Shown piece after piece: positions 50,242-53,650 of a stretch of DNA of 53,650 nucleotides; position 1 is the first letter of the stretch, and every line of letters starts with the position of its first letter. The notes under the pieces were generated by a model. The model saw only the letters and a program-made list of their open reading frames with translations. It was not told where the DNA came from and did not search any database. The stretch lies in assembly GCA_023431185.1 (NCBI GenBank), contig JAEYXS010000091.1, positions 1 to 53,650 on the forward strand, in the 5' to 3' direction. Source of the stretch: Verrucomicrobiota bacterium (GTDB lineage Bacteria > Verrucomicrobiota > Verrucomicrobiia > Limisphaerales > JAEYXS01). Made by a program: the position numbers and the translations under genes.

Positions 50242-52605
50242 ATGTCATCCAAGGTCTTGGCCGCGAGTCGTATCGCGTTATTCTGCGGCGCGTTGTTGTC
50301 GTGGGCTGTTCCGGCGTTTGCCCAAACCGCCGAACCGCTGGCGGGCACGAAACAATTGACCATGGAAGGCGACCTCTCCGAGCAGATGGTCAGCGGCATC
50401 AGCAAGTTCCTCGATCGTGAACTCGCCGCCTCGGTGGAAGGCCGGGCGCGCTTCTGGAAACGGGATTTCTCCACACGCGCCACTTACAACCAGTCCGTCC
50501 AGCCGAATCGTGACCGGTTGGCCCGCATCATCGGAGCCGTGGACCCGCGCCTGCCCAAGGTGCATATGGAGTACGTGGCCACCTCACTCGTGCCGACGAA
50601 AGCGAGCGAGACGGACCGGTTCGTGGCGTATGCGGTGCGCTGGCCGGTGTTTGAGGGTGTCCATGGTGAAGGCCTGTTGCTGGTGCCAAAAGGCCGCATC
50701 TTCGCCCGCGTGGTGGCCCTCCCGGATGCCGATCAGACTCCTGAGCAGATCGCCGGACTCGCACCAGGTCTGCCCACGGAACTGCAATACGCCCGGCGAC
50801 TCGTGGAGAATGGCTGCCAGGTCATCATCCCCACACTGGCCAGCCGATCAGATACCTTCTCCGGCAGCGCCAGGTTGAACCGCTTCACCAACCAGCCGCA
50901 TCGCGAATGGATCTATCGCCAGTCCTATGAACTGGGCCGTCACATCATCGGCTACGAAGTGCAAAAAGTGCTCGCCGCCGTGGATTGGCTGGAGGGGCAG
51001 GTGGCGGGCAAGGATGCCCCGGCGATCGAAGTCGGCGTAATGGGCTACGGCGAAGGCGGCTTGCTCGCGCTTTATAGTGCTGCGTTGGATACACGTATCG
51101 ATGCGTGTTTCGTGAGCGGTTATTTCGGCAACCGGGAAAAGCTCTGGGAAGAGCCCATCTACCGGAACTTGCACGGTCTCTTGCAGGAGTTCGGTGATGC
51201 CGAGATTGCCACGCTCATCGCGCCGCGGGTGCTGATTGTGGAGCACTCCCCGGCTCCGGATGTGAAAGGTCCGCCGGAACCGCGAGCTGGCCGTGCGGGT
51301 GCTGCGCCCGGAAGGATCACCACGCCGGATTTCAAGGACGTGCAGGCGGAATTGACCCGGGCGCAGATGCTCTGTGCCGAACCTTTCCGCCCGGCCCTCA
51401 TCCTCTTCAACGGCCCGGAAGGCGCGCCCATCGGCCCCATCGGTGAGACCAGCGTACTGGGCATGATGCAGGCCTTGCGCGTGAACATCGAAAACCTGCG
51501 CAATCACGGTCAGCAACCGGCCGAGCTGCGCACTGCCTTCAGCCAGGATGACCGCCAGGAACGTCTCGTGCGCGAAATGGAGCGGCATACGCAACGTCTC
51601 CTGACCCTCGCCAGCGAAGTGCGCGATGACTTCCTGTGGAACAAGGTGAAGCCGAACACCACCAACGAGTGGCAGGCCGCCATGCGCGCCTATCAGACGA
51701 AACTCTGGGATGAAGCCATCGGCCGGTTCGCCAAAAGCACGAACGAGCTGAATCCGCGCACGCGCAAGATCTACGACAAACCCAAGTGGACCGGTTACGA
51801 TGTGGTATTGGATGTGCACAACGACGTCTATGCCTGGGGCTACCTGCTCCTGCCCAAAGGCATGAAACCGGGCGAGAAACGCCCGGTGGTCGTCTGCCAG
51901 CACGGGCTCGAAGGCCTCCCGGAAGATCTCGTGAATGACAATCTGGAGAGCCGTGCGTATGCCGCTTACAAAGCCTACGCGGCGCGGCTGGTCGAGCGCG
52001 GATTCATCGTGTTCGCTCCCCACAATCCCTATCGCGGCAAGGACGCCTTTCGGGTCCTGCAACGCAAGGCGAATCCACTCGGCAAGTCACTCTTCTCCGT
52101 CATCCTTAACCAGCATGACCGCATCCTTGACTGGCTCAGCACCCAATCCTTTGTGGACCCTCAGCGCATCGGTTTCTACGGCCTGTCCTATGGCGGCAAG
52201 ACAGCCATGCGCGTGCCAGCCTTGCTGGACCGCTATTGCCTCTCCATCTGCTCCGGTGACTTCAACGAGTGGATCTGGAAAAACGTAACCCTGGACTGGC
52301 GCAGCAGTTACATGTTCACCGGCGAGTACGAGATGCCGGAGTTCAATCTCGGCTCCACGTTCAACTATGCGGAGATGGCCGCACTCATCGCCCCCCGGCC
52401 CTTCATGGTGGAACGTGGTCACAACGATGGTGTCGGACTGGATGAATGGGTGGCTTTCGAATACGCCAAGGTGAACCGCCTCTACAGCAAGCTGAAGATC
52501 CCGCACCTCACCGAGATCGAATATTTCGATGGCCCGCACACCATCAACGGCAAGGGCACCTACAAGTTCCTGCACAAGCACCTGAACTGGCCGGAGCCGA
52601 AGTAG
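50242..52605 (+). CDS. secreted tandem alpha/beta hydrolase (dienelactone hydrolase/acetyl esterase type)
   Basis: The ATG at 50242 gives 787 residues with a signal peptide (cleavage after AFA). Two alpha/beta hydrolase domains follow. In the first (about 90-440) the nucleophile elbow reads GYGEGG, with Glu271 in the serine position. In the second (about 490-785) it is intact: oxyanion CQHGLEG, GLSYGG with Ser649, VERGHNDGVG, and a final His in GPHTINGKG. Related double-domain secreted hydrolases are common in Planctomycetes and Verrucomicrobia. Probable carbohydrate esterase. It follows the phosphatase-like gene by about 80 nt. Confidence 0.88.
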   Translation: MSSKVLAASRIALFCGALLSWAVPAFAQTAEPLAGTKQLTMEGDLSEQMVSGISKFLDRELAASVEGRARFWKRDFSTRATYNQSVQPNRDRLARIIGAVDPRLPKVHMEYVATSLVPTKASETDRFVAYAVRWPVFEGVHGEGLLLVPKGRIFARVVALPDADQTPEQIAGLAPGLPTELQYARRLVENGCQVIIPTLASRSDTFSGSARLNRFTNQPHREWIYRQSYELGRHIIGYEVQKVLAAVDWLEGQVAGKDAPAIEVGVMGYGEGGLLALYSAALDTRIDACFVSGYFGNREKLWEEPIYRNLHGLLQEFGDAEIATLIAPRVLIVEHSPAPDVKGPPEPRAGRAGAAPGRITTPDFKDVQAELTRAQMLCAEPFRPALILFNGPEGAPIGPIGETSVLGMMQALRVNIENLRNHGQQPAELRTAFSQDDRQERLVREMERHTQRLLTLASEVRDDFLWNKVKPNTTNEWQAAMRAYQTKLWDEAIGRFAKSTNELNPRTRKIYDKPKWTGYDVVLDVHNDVYAWGYLLLPKGMKPGEKRPVVVCQHGLEGLPEDLVNDNLESRAYAAYKAYAARLVERGFIVFAPHNPYRGKDAFRVLQRKANPLGKSLFSVILNQHDRILDWLSTQSFVDPQRIGFYGLSYGGKTAMRVPALLDRYCLSICSGDFNEWIWKNVTLDWRSSYMFTGEYEMPEFNLGSTFNYAEMAALIAPRPFMVERGHNDGVGLDEWVAFEYAKVNRLYSKLKIPHLTEIEYFDGPHTINGKGTYKFLHKHLNWPEPK

Positions 52606-52612
52606 CTCCCGC

Positions 52613-53545
52613 TCACCGCAGCCGCGACATCGCGAGCTTCAGCCGCGTCATGGATTCCTCGGGGAATTCCGCCATAAAAAAGTGATCCGCCTTGGCCAGC
52701 AACTGGCTGTTGACCTGCACACCCCGCGCTTTCATTTTCTCGATACTTTTCGTCAGCATCTGGTTCTGCACGAAAATTTCGGCTTCGCCACAAAGAAATT
52801 CCACCTTATGCCCGGTCCGGTATGCGGGCAGCAGCTCGCTCGGCGGATAACCGGCGATGCAGATGGCCCCAGTATATTGGACCGCACGCGGGCCGTAAAT
52901 CTCCAATACCTTGGCCACTCCCGCCGACAGGCCGATCAACACCGGCTTAGGCAAGGGCTCCTCCAGTTTCAGCGCCTCCTGCGTCGCCCTCAGCGCCTGC
53001 TGCAGATACAGCGGATGCATGTTGCCACCGCTCAACCCGTAAGCCGGCGCGATGATAACCCGCTCGGGAAACGTTTTCACCAGGAGATGGATGGGCCAGA
53101 GAAAGCTGCCACCGTAACCATGCAGGAAAACGATTGGCGGCAGATTCGTGTCGAGTTTCTCCGGGAAATAGACCGTCGCGAGCCCATTGGTCGGCGTAGC
53201 CTCGGAGTAACAATACAGCAAGGTGCTGCGCGCCCCTTTGAAAACCGCGTCCTGCTTCATCTCCTCGTACAGCGGCACCAGCAATTTTTGCAACCGCCCT
53301 GCCTGTTCCTGCGGCAGGCCCATCACCTGCGCCGCCGTCCCGCTCATGCCCACCGCCTGGGCTTCACTGATGCTGGCCAAGCCCAACCGGAAGGCGGAGA
53401 GCCAGCGGGCATCGATATTGGCGGGCGGCTTGGCCGCGTAACGTGTCGGCCACTGGAGGGTCTGCACCGTCTGCGCGAAACCACCTGGCAGCCACGCCCA
53501 CAGCAATAAGATGATGGAGAAACAACGCACTACTGGGAACAACAT
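52613..53545 (-). CDS. secreted alpha/beta hydrolase
   Basis: The ATG at 53545 gives 310 residues with a signal peptide (cleavage after GFA). It has an oxyanion motif LHGYGG (141-146), nucleophile GLSAG with Ser207, and the His in KADHFF near the C-terminus; the acid is likely in the EAEIFV segment. Substrate unknown. The stop is 8 bp from the convergent tandem hydrolase gene. An in-frame ATG at 53569 would add 8 residues before the signal peptide. Confidence 0.8.
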   Translation of the reverse strand: MLFPVVRCFSIILLLWAWLPGGFAQTVQTLQWPTRYAAKPPANIDARWLSAFRLGLASISEAQAVGMSGTAAQVMGLPQEQAGRLQKLLVPLYEEMKQDAVFKGARSTLLYCYSEATPTNGLATVYFPEKLDTNLPPIVFLHGYGGSFLWPIHLLVKTFPERVIIAPAYGLSGGNMHPLYLQQALRATQEALKLEEPLPKPVLIGLSAGVAKVLEIYGPRAVQYTGAICIAGYPPSELLPAYRTGHKVEFLCGEAEIFVQNQMLTKSIEKMKARGVQVNSQLLAKADHFFMAEFPEESMTRLKLAMSRLR

Positions 53546-53583
53546 CGCCGTAGGCCCCTCAGATTGCAAGTGGCAGCCGCTAC

Positions 53584-53650
53584 TTACGCCCGCGGATGAA
53601 ACTTCCGGTGCACCTCGCGCAAGCGGCTCCCCGCCACATGCGTGTAGATC
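53584..53650 (-). CDS. C-terminal end of a tyrosine recombinase (XerC/XerD type), runs off the window
   Basis: Only the last 22 codons are inside: IYTHVAGSRLREVHRKFHPR followed by A and the stop. The Y-T-H-V segment includes the catalytic tyrosine of Xer-type site-specific recombinases, and the ending H-x-x-F-H-P-R-x is the standard C-terminus of XerC/XerD. XerCD resolves chromosome dimers at dif. Whether it is a house-keeping Xer or an integrase cannot be told from this fragment. Confidence 0.85.
   Translation of the reverse strand, partial: IYTHVAGSRLREVHRKFHPRA

Overview
The window looks like chromosomal DNA of a GC-rich, Gram-negative-type bacterium, most probably a Verrucomicrobiota member (Pedosphaera/Limisphaerales-like). 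This rests on the combination of a PPi-type PEP carboxykinase, a DUF502-YbeY-PhoH-HIT string, many secreted esterases, a PL6-type polysaccharide lyase, PQQ-propeller proteins, and many dispersed palindromic intergenic repeats. The lineage is inferred from content only. I see no prophage, insertion sequence, CRISPR array or rRNA.

Layout. 1-3.6 kb (minus): the start of an ATP-grasp-like gene running off the left edge, a secreted class C beta-lactamase-like hydrolase with duplicated C-terminal domains, and an ECF sigma factor with an overlapping membrane partner. 3.8-6.4 kb: a DUF4126 membrane protein facing an rpmI-rplT-pheS set that has a structured leader and an internal terminator/attenuator, but no adjacent infC or pheT. 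6.6 kb: tRNA-Glu with its own promoter and terminator. 7-12.7 kb: an unknown protein, a secreted esterase, a zinc-ribbon rhomboid protease and uvrB. 12.9-16.3 kb (minus): a HIT-phoH-ybeY-DUF502 operon followed by recO, separated by four 17-bp palindromes. 16.5-24.8 kb (plus): arginine biosynthesis (argJ, argB, argD, then an FkbM methyltransferase, argF), then a long-form ispH and a dGTPase-like gene. 24.9-31 kb: a TPR membrane protein, a secreted beta-helix/CBM-like protein overlapping in context with a PL6 lyase, and a convergent enolase-superfamily enzyme, suggesting use of uronic-acid polysaccharides. 31-37 kb: a ferritin-like protein and a dTDP-rhamnose operon (rmlA, an NRS/ER-like epimerase-reductase, rmlB), with the densest set of palindromic elements. 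37-41 kb: small ORFs and a 1146-residue PPi-type PEP carboxykinase. 41-46.6 kb (minus): PQQ-propeller protein, small membrane protein, an orphan NtrC-type regulator in operon with a two-domain secreted esterase, and ispF with a coupled small gene. 46.8-53.6 kb: recA, an AsmA-like protein, a purple acid phosphatase-like protein with a degenerate active site, a tandem alpha/beta hydrolase, another secreted hydrolase, and the last codons of a XerC/XerD-type recombinase.

The most interesting items are: the plant-like bifunctional rhamnose enzyme in place of RmlC and RmlD; the PPi-PEPCK gene whose start overlaps a small ORF with a strong ribosome binding site; the pseudo-phosphatase; the structured rpmI leader with adjacent Phe codons; and REPIN-like elements of 143-150 bp that share one architecture but not one sequence. 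Start codons were often moved downstream of the longest open frame on the basis of ribosome binding sites, signal peptides and family starts. Very long antisense frames (up to 673 codons) result from high GC content and are not annotated.
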